This document shows positions 36,843-45,024 of a DNA stretch of 64,000 bases, piece after piece (within the stretch, counting starts at the first letter, position 1; each line of letters begins with the position of its first letter). The stretch comes from Riemerella anatipestifer (GTDB lineage: Bacteria; Bacteroidota; Bacteroidia; Flavobacteriales; Weeksellaceae), in NCBI RefSeq assembly GCF_009663465.1, contig NZ_QXHU01000003.1, positions 124,001 to 188,000 of the forward strand. The letters are read 5' to 3'. Made by a program: the position numbers and the translations under genes. The notes under the pieces are model-generated. The model had not been told where the DNA came from. It worked only from the letters and a program-made list of their open reading frames with translations, and made no database searches.

Positions 36843-37391
36843 TTACTCTCTCAAGACTTTTATTCTGTTGTCTTTCCATATTCTAATGACCGAAGACCCT
36901 GCCCATTGGGATACTTTATCCTTTTGTTCTTCTACTACAAAGTCTACGGCGTTTATGAGTTTGGGACTAATATCCGAAAATTGCTTGGGACTTTTGTCGC
37001 CACTAAAGTTGGCAGATGTGGAAACCAGCGGGGCGTTGAGCTTACCAATGAGTTTTTGACAAAAAGCGTCTTTTACGAGCCTAATTCCTATGCTGCCGTC
37101 CTCTGCCAAGAGTTCTTTGGGTAAGCCTTTGGGAGCATCGTAGATTATCGTAACGGGTTTTTCGCTAAGGTCTATAATTTCCCACGCCATTTCTGGTACT
37201 TCTACTAAATCTTGCAGCCTTTTTTCGGTATCTACCAAAATAATGAGGGATTTATGTGGCTCTCTTTTTTTGATTTTGTAAATCTTTTGTATGGCTTCTG
37301 GGTTTGTGGCGTCGCAACCTAGCCCCCAAATGGTGTCCGTAGGGTAAAGCACTGTTCCCCCAGACTTTAAAACTTCTACTATCTCTTGCAT
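36843..37391 (-). CDS. Sua5/YciO/YrdC family L-threonylcarbamoyladenylate synthase
   Basis: 182 residues. It makes the threonylcarbamoyl-AMP used for t6A in ANN-decoding tRNAs. Family motifs: GGTVLYPTDTIWGLGCDATN, KIKKREPHKSLIILV, GSIGIRLVKDAF and PLVSTSANFSG. It lies 20 bp downstream of gldC on the same strand. Confidence 0.93.
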   Translation of the reverse strand: MQEIVEVLKSGGTVLYPTDTIWGLGCDATNPEAIQKIYKIKKREPHKSLIILVDTEKRLQDLVEVPEMAWEIIDLSEKPVTIIYDAPKGLPKELLAEDGSIGIRLVKDAFCQKLIGKLNAPLVSTSANFSGDKSPKQFSDISPKLINAVDFVVEEQKDKVSQWAGSSVIRIWKDNRIKVLRE

Positions 37392-37411
37392 TGGGTTAAT
37401 TTTTTAAAACG

Positions 37412-37738
37412 CTACAATTTAATGGCTGATTTTACGGCAAATTCTTCTGCTTTCTCTTCTAGCCATTGGGCAACATCGTCTTCCCCTGTAGCCCTCTGGT
37501 AAGTGTGCCCCAAAGAAACTAATATCTGGTGGAAAAAACGTTTCATATGGTCTACAGGCATATCTTTAGTCCAGAGGTCTATTCTAAGTGCTTCCATCGT
37601 TTTGTCGTCCCAAACAGAAATCATTGTGGCTTTGGTTTCTTGAGCTTCTATCCCGCCATCTTGGGCGTGCCAAGTCATTTTCTCTGGAATATGGTTTTCG
37701 TCTAGCTCTACATTTACTGTTATCTGTGTTTTTCTCAT
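37412..37738 (-). CDS. gldC: Gliding motility protein GldC
   Basis: 108 residues matching GldC: KTQITVNVELDENHIPEKMTW and KAMMISVWD-like ATMISVWDDKTMEALRIDLWTKDM, with MPVDHMKRFFHQ. It has no signal peptide, so it is cytoplasmic. GldC stabilises GldB function in gliding flavobacteria. It lies 30 bp downstream of gldB. Confidence 0.92.
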   Translation of the reverse strand: MRKTQITVNVELDENHIPEKMTWHAQDGGIEAQETKATMISVWDDKTMEALRIDLWTKDMPVDHMKRFFHQILVSLGHTYQRATGEDDVAQWLEEKAEEFAVKSAIKL

Positions 37739-37768
37739 AATCTATCTTTAATTTTTTTTAATTGTATG

Positions 37769-38734
37769 CTACTTACCTTGATATTTGGATTGGTTAAAAA
37801 TCTCCTCGCCCTTCATACTCAAAAATTGAGGAAGTGGTGTTTCTGGCTTTTCTTTAAAGAACTTTCTGCCAATCTCCCACCCTGTATAAACGCCTACTCT
37901 AGGCGAAGACTCGTTATCTACTTCTGTATAAAACTTAGAGAATGGTGCGGGTGCTAAAAATCTCCCCGAAAGCTGCATATCGTCGCTAAACAACAAATCG
38001 TTTTCTACAAAAAAGTTCCAAATGTTACTTTTGTTTTGAGTCGCCCACTCGTATTGTTTAGGTGTGTAGCCTATCTTTAAATAATCGGCTGTGTTGGGTA
38101 ACAGAGCGTCTTGTAAAAGCATTAGTTTTCCTTCGTACATCATTTTGTCTATGAATTTTTGTTCGCTCCTATCCATCGGCACGATGTGTTCCGACAACGC
38201 TAAAGCTGCTTTAGGTAATAAGTTTTGAGGGTTCATAGAAACTTGTAAATACTGATTAACCCCTCTATAATAGCGGTTGCCCTCCCCCATAAAGGCGGCA
38301 ATATCTATAAAGAGCCAATTTTTTTCGGCGTGATAAAAGACGGGAACTTCCACGTCTTGCACAGCAGAAGAATAAAGGTAAACTACAGGCGTTTTGAATT
38401 GAGGAAAATAGTGCTGCACACGTGCAAAGAGTTCGCTCAAACCTTTTTCTAACTCTGGCACATTCACTTTTTTGAGGGCTTCTTTGTAGATGTTTATCTC
38501 CAAGGTGTCTTTTCTTCTTAGCATAAAATCTTCATCAGAAACCGTCCCTTGAAACCAAGGGTATTCCTTCTTAAAATCTTCCAAAGAGTAATTTTCATCG
38601 TAAAACTGATGAGAAATATCTACGGTTTTTACCTTAGGTAAAGGTGCTTTGAGGTCTATATTCCAGCCTTTGTCTTCCTTTTGGCAAGAAACTAGCACTC
38701 CAAGTAATAGGATTAACCAACTAATGTGTTTCAT
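37769..38734 (-). CDS. gldB: Gliding motility lipoprotein GldB
   Basis: About 321 residues from the ATG at 38734, giving a clean lipoprotein signal (KHISWLILLLGVLVSCQKED); the open frame runs to 38764. The body has the GldB segments ENYSLEDFKKEYPWFQG, VVYLYSSAVQDVEVPVFY and GRFLAPAPFSKFYTEVDNE. It is the first gene of gldB-gldC, divergent from nadE, an arrangement conserved in flavobacteria by recollection. Confidence 0.92.
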   Translation of the reverse strand: MKHISWLILLLGVLVSCQKEDKGWNIDLKAPLPKVKTVDISHQFYDENYSLEDFKKEYPWFQGTVSDEDFMLRRKDTLEINIYKEALKKVNVPELEKGLSELFARVQHYFPQFKTPVVYLYSSAVQDVEVPVFYHAEKNWLFIDIAAFMGEGNRYYRGVNQYLQVSMNPQNLLPKAALALSEHIVPMDRSEQKFIDKMMYEGKLMLLQDALLPNTADYLKIGYTPKQYEWATQNKSNIWNFFVENDLLFSDDMQLSGRFLAPAPFSKFYTEVDNESSPRVGVYTGWEIGRKFFKEKPETPLPQFLSMKGEEIFNQSKYQGK

Positions 38735-38852
38735 CATTGTTCTAAAGATTTTTCTAAGTCGCAAAAGTAATCATTTTTAAACGCTTATTTTAGTCCATAA
38801 TCCAAAAACTTCTGTATTTTTACGCTTCTAATTTTAAATATCACAAAAAGCT

Positions 38853-39644
38853 ATGCAAACAGATAAAGTAATTCAGCACATTGTAAATTGGTTAAAAGAT
38901 TACGCCCAAAAAGCTAATGCAAAAGGCTATGTGGTAGGAGTTTCTGGCGGTGTAGATTCTGGAGTAGTTTCTACACTATGTGCGATGACGGGACTTAAAA
39001 CCCTACTACTAGAAATGCCCATTAGACAACAGCAAGACCAAGTGAGCCGTGCGTGGGAACATATAGAAGACCTCAAAAAACGCTTTCCTGATAATGTGGA
39101 AGCAATGAGCGTAAACCTCACTCCTGCTTTTGAGGAACTTTATAAGACCTTTAATGTCCAAGATGACCTCTACCCTAACGAAAAATTGGCTTTTGCTAAT
39201 ACCAGAAGTAGATTAAGAATGCTTACGCTCTACTATTACGGACAAATTAACGGACTCCTCGTGTGTGGTACAGGTAACAAGGTGGAAGATTTTGGAATTG
39301 GTTTCTACACCAAATATGGCGATGGTGGCGTAGATGTTTCTCCAATCGCTGACCTTTACAAAACGGAGGTTTACCAACTTTCTAAAGCCTTGAATCTCGT
39401 GAAAAGTATCCAAGAGGCAATTCCTACCGATGGGCTTTGGGATACAGACAGAACCGATGAGCAACAAATAGGAGCTACCTACCCAGAACTTGAAAAAATA
39501 CAGAAAGAATACCCTACCAAAACCCTAGAAGATTACACAGGAAGAGACCGTGAAGTCTATACCATCTTTGACCGAATGCACAAAGCAGCCCAGCACAAAA
39601 TGAACCCAATCCCTGTATGTGATATTCCTGAAGAATGGAGGTAA
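38853..39644 (+). CDS. nadE: NAD(+) synthase, ammonia-dependent
   Basis: 263 residues, the short form without a glutaminase domain. The P-loop GVSGGVDSGVVS binds ATP, and ANTRSRLRMLTLYYYG, GTGNKVEDFGIGFYTKYGDGGVD and PTDGLWDTDRTDEQQIGATY are NadE hallmarks, quoted in parts. It makes NAD from deamido-NAD. It is divergent from gldB. Confidence 0.95.
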   Translation: MQTDKVIQHIVNWLKDYAQKANAKGYVVGVSGGVDSGVVSTLCAMTGLKTLLLEMPIRQQQDQVSRAWEHIEDLKKRFPDNVEAMSVNLTPAFEELYKTFNVQDDLYPNEKLAFANTRSRLRMLTLYYYGQINGLLVCGTGNKVEDFGIGFYTKYGDGGVDVSPIADLYKTEVYQLSKALNLVKSIQEAIPTDGLWDTDRTDEQQIGATYPELEKIQKEYPTKTLEDYTGRDREVYTIFDRMHKAAQHKMNPIPVCDIPEEWR

Positions 39645-39685
39645 TATCGTAAAAATAATGATAAAGAATACCATATTTTCATAAA

Positions 39686-41008
39686 ATGTTTACAACTCAT
39701 AGATTAAATTTTACGGAGAACAAACTAATTTTTTCATATAGTTCTAAAAAACTGAATTTGCTTATCGCTATTCTGTTTTCTGTATTATGTTTTGCACAAA
39801 ATGATAGTTTAAAAATCGTACAGCCTCACAGAAAAAATACCGAATGGGCAATGAAACAGCCTTATGTTATTTTGATTTCTGCCGATGGGTTTCGCCACGA
39901 CTATCCCGAAAAATATAATGCCGAAAATATCATCACCCTTGGTAAAAGTGGCGTTCGTGCCAAAGCTATGATACCCTCTTATCCTTCTATTACAGGTCCC
40001 AACCACTATACTTTAGTTACGGGATTGTATCCTTCGCACCACGGTATGGTGGATAATCATTTCTATGATGAAAAAAGAAAAGAGGCTTTCTATTTTGGTA
40101 ATCCCAAAAATATTCGTGACGGCTCTTGGTTAGGAGGTTATCCTATTTGGGGTTTAGCGGAACGAAGTGGTATGCTTTCTGCCGCAATGATGTGGGTTGC
40201 AAGTGATGGCGATGCTGGTGGCATAAGACCTACCTACGCTTACAAATATAGCGGAAAAGTAACACCCAAAGAAAAAGTAACCCAAATTATAGATTGGCTA
40301 AAACTACCTGAAGAAACTCGTCCGCATTTTATCACACTATACTATCCCGAAGTTGACCACGCAGGGCACATCTACGGAACAGAAACTCCTGAAACACGAG
40401 ATGCCGTACAACTAGTAGATAAAAGCATTGGCGAACTGGTACAACGTGTAAAAGAGCTAAATCTACCAAATGTGAATTTCGTATTTGTATCGGACCACGG
40501 AATGACGAATGTAGATATTAAAAACCCTTTAGAAATACCCTCTTTTTTGAAGGATAAAAATCAATACCGATATGTTAATTCTCAAACATTAGTCAGAATT
40601 TCTGTTTTAGACAAACATAATATTAACGCAACTTATAAGAAACTAAAACAAGAGGCTACTCCAGAGTACAAGGTGGTTTTAGCCAAACGACTACCCCAAA
40701 AATTGCATTATGCTACTCGTGATGACCGTTTTAGCAGAATGGGAGATATTTACCTTCTGCCCAAAGCTCCAAAAATATTTTTAGAACAAGGACAAAAAAC
40801 CACTTTAGGAAAACACGGCTACAATCCTTATTGGGTAAAGGATATGAATGCGATGTTCATTGCTAATGGAGTTCAGTTTCAATCAAACAAAGAGATTTCG
40901 GAATTTAGAAATGTAGATGTTTACCCTTTTATTTTAGAAATTTTGGGCTTAAAACCTTTAGAGCAAATTGATGGTAAAAAAACTTTGATTAGAAAAGTGC
41001 TGAAGTAA
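39686..41008 (+). CDS. Secreted ectonucleotide pyrophosphatase/phosphodiesterase (ENPP-like, alkaline phosphatase superfamily)
   Basis: 440 residues with an N-terminal signal region ending near LFSVLCFAQ. Metal and nucleophile motifs of the phosphodiesterase/pyrophosphatase family are present: ISADGFRHDY, the nucleophile Thr in PSITGPNHYTLVTGLYPSHHGM (partly quoted), DHAGHIYG, SDHGMTNV and KHGYNPY. It probably hydrolyses nucleotide or phosphodiester substrates in the periplasm. It lies 41 bp downstream of nadE. Confidence 0.92.
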   Translation: MFTTHRLNFTENKLIFSYSSKKLNLLIAILFSVLCFAQNDSLKIVQPHRKNTEWAMKQPYVILISADGFRHDYPEKYNAENIITLGKSGVRAKAMIPSYPSITGPNHYTLVTGLYPSHHGMVDNHFYDEKRKEAFYFGNPKNIRDGSWLGGYPIWGLAERSGMLSAAMMWVASDGDAGGIRPTYAYKYSGKVTPKEKVTQIIDWLKLPEETRPHFITLYYPEVDHAGHIYGTETPETRDAVQLVDKSIGELVQRVKELNLPNVNFVFVSDHGMTNVDIKNPLEIPSFLKDKNQYRYVNSQTLVRISVLDKHNINATYKKLKQEATPEYKVVLAKRLPQKLHYATRDDRFSRMGDIYLLPKAPKIFLEQGQKTTLGKHGYNPYWVKDMNAMFIANGVQFQSNKEISEFRNVDVYPFILEILGLKPLEQIDGKKTLIRKVLK

Positions 41009-41167
41009 TTGAGAGCGTGAAGATTGTTATTTTTTAGAAATCTATATACAATTTGATACTAAATTATAACTCAGATTTTATACTTCTACACTTTTCAACT
41101 CACACAGTTAGTTAAATGTTACCCAATACCTTTCTCAAAAATCTATTTTAAATCAGCTTTTTCAATA

Positions 41168-41902
41168 CTAATCTTTTATTTTCATAACTTCAGAACCTGT
41201 AATTTTTAACATCATTTCTGCATATTCTTTTTCGGCTTTTTCAAACTTTGGTAATTCAAATAAAGAGTCGTCTATTTTAACTTCCTCTATAGTTAGTAAA
41301 GTCATTCTTATTGAAATAAAGTCACTTACTTTTTTTACTATTTCTAATGGATAAGACTTTGAAATATCAACAATTGCATTAAAATATTCGTAGTTATGAT
41401 TTTTGAAATTTCCCGAATCTAACTTTGCAATCTCTGAATTATAAAAGTAATACTCTTCACCAAGTTTGCCCCAGGTTAACTTAATTAAGTTACAATTATT
41501 ACCATTGATAACTTTTAAAGAATCAATTTTCTCAATTTTAGGTTCTTTCAAGTTTAGATTCATCCCATGATAATTTTTAGCATCTGTTATGACAACATGA
41601 TCAAAATCTTTTTGAAAAGTATATATTTTATTTAAATCAGCTTTGTAAACAATTCTTTTTCTATTATTTGAATTATCCTCTTTTATATAGTTTCCATTTT
41701 TTATAGTTACTGTAAATAAATCAAAGTAATCATCATCTTTTTTCATTTTTTCAATTACTTGTTCCTTTTTAATTTCAATATTTCCAAATTTTTCCGTTTG
41801 AATATCAAGTTCAACTTTGTATACTAATCTTCCCTCAAATGATTGTGCAAATGGCATTAAATAAATTAGAATCATACAAATTCCCAATAATATTTTTTTC
41901 AT
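41168..41902 (-). CDS. Secreted protein, GLPGLI/DUF4412-like
   Basis: 244 residues with a signal peptide (KKILLGICMILIYLMPFAQ) and a start SFEGRLVYKVELD similar to the next upstream gene and to GLPGLI-family proteins. It ends with a strand MTLLTIEEVKIDDSLFELP that recurs in the neighbour. It has no catalytic motif that I recognise. It is AT-rich and is the last of five small minus-strand genes in a cassette-like run. The GLPGLI motif itself is absent. Confidence 0.7.
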   Translation of the reverse strand: MKKILLGICMILIYLMPFAQSFEGRLVYKVELDIQTEKFGNIEIKKEQVIEKMKKDDDYFDLFTVTIKNGNYIKEDNSNNRKRIVYKADLNKIYTFQKDFDHVVITDAKNYHGMNLNLKEPKIEKIDSLKVINGNNCNLIKLTWGKLGEEYYFYNSEIAKLDSGNFKNHNYEYFNAIVDISKSYPLEIVKKVSDFISIRMTLLTIEEVKIDDSLFELPKFEKAEKEYAEMMLKITGSEVMKIKD

Positions 41903-42046
41903 TATTAACTAGTTTCTATGTTATTTTTATTCTCCAATATCCTGTCAACTTATGATTGTTTCCAATGATTGAATATTTCCAAAATGCAACCTTAACAAAG
42001 GTTTTGCGACTATATCAAATCAAACAAATTTGTGAATGTAAAAAAC

Positions 42047-42067
42047 ATTTTGCAAATACTATATTTA
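42047..42067. repeat. Cassette-junction motif, copy 1
   Basis: ATTTTGCAAATACTATATTT, 19 bp past the stop codon of the minus-strand gene 42086-42715. The same sequence recurs at 42833 and 44067, each time just past a stop codon. Confidence 0.6.
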
Positions 42068-42085
42068 CTGAAAGTTTTCTTATTA

Positions 42086-42715
42086 TCAATAAACTCTTTT
42101 CATAGTTTTTGTGTTAGCTGGCAAATCAAAAATAGTGTTATCAACTTTCATTTCTTTTACTTCTATTGCTACACTTTCTAATGTAAATTGTCCGTTGTCT
42201 ATTATAGATTTTAATGGTAATGAATTTGATTTTGAAAGAAAGTCATACCAATTTCCAAACTTATGATTTTCATACAATTTTGTATTAACCGAAAATTTTG
42301 TATTGAAGTAGTATTTCTGTATTCCACTTTTACAAGTCAGAACAAGTTCATCACACTTATAACCTAAAACCTCTGCCATCCCCTTATTAACTTCCGCTTT
42401 TAAAACTTTGTCTGAATTTGCAGCTCCATCGTTCCATAATAAAATTTCAGAATTTGCCATTTTACTATAAAGTTTATTTTCCTTATTTACATAAAGCTGC
42501 CATTGAAAAAATGAGCCGTTTGCGACAGACTTATAGTTACCATTTTTAATAAAATATTCTTGTACCGACCCCATCATTGTTGTGAATTGTTCGTCTGCTA
42601 CATTGGGGATCTTACTTCTGTACGTGTTTTTATAAACTATCTTTCCTTCAAATGTTTGCCCAAAAGAAGTGATGGCAAAAAGCGTCACAAGTAAAAAAAT
42701 AAATATTCTTGTCAT
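42086..42715 (-). CDS. Secreted protein, DUF4412/GLPGLI-like
   Basis: 209 residues with a signal peptide (IFIFLLVTLFAITSFGQ) and the start TFEGKIVYKNTYRSK. The end (LESVAIEVKEMKVDNTIFDLP) closely resembles the end of the downstream gene product. The two look like diverged homologues in successive cassettes. Function is unknown, and the location is periplasmic or exported. Confidence 0.7.
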   Translation of the reverse strand: MTRIFIFLLVTLFAITSFGQTFEGKIVYKNTYRSKIPNVADEQFTTMMGSVQEYFIKNGNYKSVANGSFFQWQLYVNKENKLYSKMANSEILLWNDGAANSDKVLKAEVNKGMAEVLGYKCDELVLTCKSGIQKYYFNTKFSVNTKLYENHKFGNWYDFLSKSNSLPLKSIIDNGQFTLESVAIEVKEMKVDNTIFDLPANTKTMKRVY

Positions 42716-42832
42716 ATTATTTTAATTTTAAAGAATCTTAATAATGTTTTTTTCAATTCTGTGAAATTAAACAAAATTCTGAAAGTAAAAGCATCCTGCA
42801 ATTAAGTTTTCTATCACTCCCTAAATTCCACC

Positions 42833-42852
42833 TTTTGCAAATACTATATTTT
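42833..42852. repeat. Cassette-junction motif, copy 2
   Basis: TTTTGCAAATACTATATTTT abutting and overlapping the stop codon of the minus-strand gene 42851-43363. Confidence 0.6.
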
Positions 42853-43363
42853 ATTTTTCAATCTCTCTTATTAAATCATTTACCTCATTGATATTCTTCA
42901 ATCTACACCATTTCATTTTTATTAAATAGGGTTCTGAATAAGCCATTCCTTCTTCATCAATTTTTGTAATTCCAATAAGATTATTATTTTCGTCAAAATA
43001 CTTAAAATAATAGTGAACTTCCAAAGTTCCTAATTCTCCCCACTCATATTTTGTACTATCATTGAGAATTTTTAAAAGTCTGAAACTTTCCTCTGGTTTG
43101 AGTTCGTATTTATTTTTCAATAGATTATGGTTTGAATAGAGAACTATTTTCTTTGGTTTCCATCTAGGAAAGGTTATTTTTTTTGAATTTTCAATTTCAA
43201 CAAGAGAAGAATAAGTTTTAGGATTAGCGATTTCGGGAAAGTAATTTCTATAAAATTTATTTTCAATTTCAAAATTTGCAAATTTTGGATTAAAATTTAT
43301 TTTCACTGAAATAATGATAATTGAAACTATTAAAATAGAAAAAAACAGAAATTTCTTCATCAT
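42851..43363 (-). CDS. Hypothetical membrane-anchored or secreted protein
   Basis: 170 residues. One strongly hydrophobic N-terminal segment (KFLFFSILIVSIIIISV) lacks a clear cleavage site, so the protein may stay membrane anchored. A small domain of unknown function follows (FRLLKILNDSTKYEWGELG, HYYFKYFDENNNLIGITKI). I do not recognise the family. It is very AT-rich, like its cassette neighbours. Confidence 0.6.
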   Translation of the reverse strand: MMKKFLFFSILIVSIIIISVKINFNPKFANFEIENKFYRNYFPEIANPKTYSSLVEIENSKKITFPRWKPKKIVLYSNHNLLKNKYELKPEESFRLLKILNDSTKYEWGELGTLEVHYYFKYFDENNNLIGITKIDEEGMAYSEPYLIKMKWCRLKNINEVNDLIREIEK

Positions 43364-43408
43364 ATTTTAGAATGGTTATAGTAGGGTTCCCACGCTTGGC
43401 AAACGGTT

Positions 43409-43987
43409 TTATTTTCCACGCAATATTTTCCTTAATTTTTCATAATCTCCACTCATACCAAACTCTTCTGTATTAGATTTTGTTCCAGCAATTACATTTG
43501 CATCACAACCAAAACAAATTTTTGCGATTCCAATTATCTTAGATTTTCTTTTAAATATTAAAATGTCTCTGTAAATGTAAATACAAGCAGTCTCATAAGA
43601 TTCTGAATGCTTTTTTTCTATAAAAATTTCGTTTATTTTGTTGAACTTATTTGGATCAATTTTTGATTTTGTATAACCAAAAGATTTTAAGTTGTCTACA
43701 AAATTTGTATCTGAAATTGATTTAGGAGTTTCTCCTAAAATCACTTCCTTTTTTAAAGAATCTTTTACAGACTTTTTTTGATTATCATATAATTCCCCAA
43801 TTTGGTCTTCTTCAATTTCGTTTTTATAATATTCAATTTCATCGTATTCAAAATATTTTTCACCTGTAATTTTTGGTTCTCTTATTACAATTTCAATATT
43901 ATGCTTTTCAACATTTTCTACTTTTGTTTCAGTTTTTGAGTTACAGCTAAAAATTAAAATTGTTGTTAGGAAAATTATATTTTTCAT
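43409..43987 (-). CDS. Hypothetical lipoprotein
   Basis: 192 residues from the ATG at 43987, where a lipoprotein signal begins (KNIIFLTTILIFSCNSKTE). The longer open frame to 44047 would place a non-signal stretch first. The mature part is charged, with a CFGCDANVIAGTKSNTEEFG segment near the end. No family is recognised. Just beyond its stop the sequence AACCGTTTGCCAAGCGTGGG (minus strand) differs from the other cassette junctions. Confidence 0.62.
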   Translation of the reverse strand: MKNIIFLTTILIFSCNSKTETKVENVEKHNIEIVIREPKITGEKYFEYDEIEYYKNEIEEDQIGELYDNQKKSVKDSLKKEVILGETPKSISDTNFVDNLKSFGYTKSKIDPNKFNKINEIFIEKKHSESYETACIYIYRDILIFKRKSKIIGIAKICFGCDANVIAGTKSNTEEFGMSGDYEKLRKILRGK

Positions 43988-44066
43988 TTGAGTAAATTTC
44001 ATTATTCGTTCCAAACTATCTGCCAACTGGAAAAGTAAATAGCACAAAATCCCCTATCATTTATTT

Positions 44067-44092
44067 ATTTTGCAAATACTATGTTAGCTACA
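44067..44092. repeat. Cassette-junction motif, copy 3, with half of the attC-like repeat
   Basis: TTTTGCAAATACTAT followed by GTTAGCTACA. The second part equals one arm of the large inverted repeat at 44686-44789. It lies just past the stop of the minus-strand gene 44101-44664. Confidence 0.6.
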
Positions 44093-44100
44093 GGTGTTTT

Positions 44101-44664
44101 TTATTTTCTGAAGATTCTTTTTAGCAAATTAAATTTTGGCTTTTTAACTTCAATATAAGGATCAAATTCTAATTTCTCAATATCTATAGAAATATCTAAA
44201 GGTTCTTTATATTGATTTTCTGCAGAGTCAACTTTGCCTATTATTTTACCTCCTTTTTGATATTCTAGATAAATTCCGTCCACCATTATATCAGGTTCAA
44301 TTTCCTTGATTAGTCCATTTTTGCCTAAAATATAAACACTACAAAAACTCCCAAAGAAATAGTATTCTGATGTTTGTACCAAACTTTGTACAATTGGATA
44401 CTCATCCGTTTCAAACATTAAGTTTTTATTTTCAAAGTTTAGTAGATAACATTTTCCTCCAGCAATTACACAACAAGTCTTATCATTATCATTGTATAAA
44501 ACTTTATCTAATCCATTTTCATATTCCCTTGAAAAGCAACCTACCCAATGGTTTCCTTTAGAAATATTAAAATCAACCCATAAAGAATAATTAAAATTTT
44601 CACCAAAATGAACCTCTTCAAATTGACCAGAAGTTGGTGTTATAGTAAGGATCTCAATATTCAT
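44101..44664 (-). CDS. Hypothetical cytoplasmic protein, possibly immunity-like
   Basis: 187 residues, no signal peptide. It starts NIEILTITPTSGQFEEVHFG, has three closely spaced Cys (TCCVIAGGKCYLL), and ends in a basic tail (KKPKFNLLKRIFRK). Small acidic-to-neutral beta-rich proteins of this kind are often immunity proteins in Bacteroidota, but no toxin is adjacent, so the function is open. It is the first gene after the attC-like element. Confidence 0.6.
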   Translation of the reverse strand: MNIEILTITPTSGQFEEVHFGENFNYSLWVDFNISKGNHWVGCFSREYENGLDKVLYNDNDKTCCVIAGGKCYLLNFENKNLMFETDEYPIVQSLVQTSEYYFFGSFCSVYILGKNGLIKEIEPDIMVDGIYLEYQKGGKIIGKVDSAENQYKEPLDISIDIEKLEFDPYIEVKKPKFNLLKRIFRK

Positions 44665-44685
44665 ATTTTGAAGAAATATTTGGAG

Positions 44686-44789
44686 TATTTGTAGCTAACG
44701 GTTAAGCATTTGCGAAAGACGAAACTGAATTGAACTTTAGATTCATTTCTGTTCAACCGTAGCAAACACTTAACCGTTAGCTACAAATA
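44686..44789. repeat. attC-like inverted repeat element (104 bp)
   Basis: Perfect 21-bp terminal inverted repeats: the left arm at 44686-44706 contains GTAGCTAACGGTTAAG, the right arm at 44769-44789 contains CTTAACCGTTAGCTAC. Inner pairs continue imperfectly (AAGCATTTGC with GCAAACACTT; TTGAAC with GTTCAA). Length, long stem and the GTTAGCT end resemble integron attC sites (GTTRRRY), with one mismatch. No integrase is in the window. A MITE is the alternative. Confidence 0.6.
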
Positions 44790-44844
44790 TACACAAACTC
44801 TAGCAAATCTTAAAGACCAAATCTTATGATTTTTAGAGTTTTAC

Positions 44845-44996
44845 TGCGTGAGGGCAGAGGGCATTGTTGGAGCTCCTTTTTTTCGGAAATGGAGAAAGGC
44901 TAGGCTCAGTTATTAGAGAGCTTCGGCTAAAAAAGAGCGACTGCCCGCAGACCGACCCATAAGCGTAGGGAATAGCCTCGGATTGGGGCACGCCCA
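44845..44996. other. GC-rich structured intergenic element, copy 1
   Basis: This is the other content of the 360-bp gap 44665-45024. It is markedly more GC-rich than its surroundings and has no open frame. It contains GGGCAG (44851) and CTGCCC (44941) as outer arms, the palindrome GGAGCTCC, and ends GGGGCACGCCC. A similar GCGTAAGGG...GGAGCT...GGGATACACCC element occurs at 55291-55424. It could be a repeated extragenic element or a non-coding RNA. Confidence 0.45.
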
Positions 44997-45024
44997 AATA
45001 TTTATAAAACTTATACGCCTAATG

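Noticed and set aside
44845-44996. tRNA, tmRNA or other classical RNA gene
   Set aside because: No cloverleaf or known RNA signature could be drawn; only a generic structured GC-rich element is supported.
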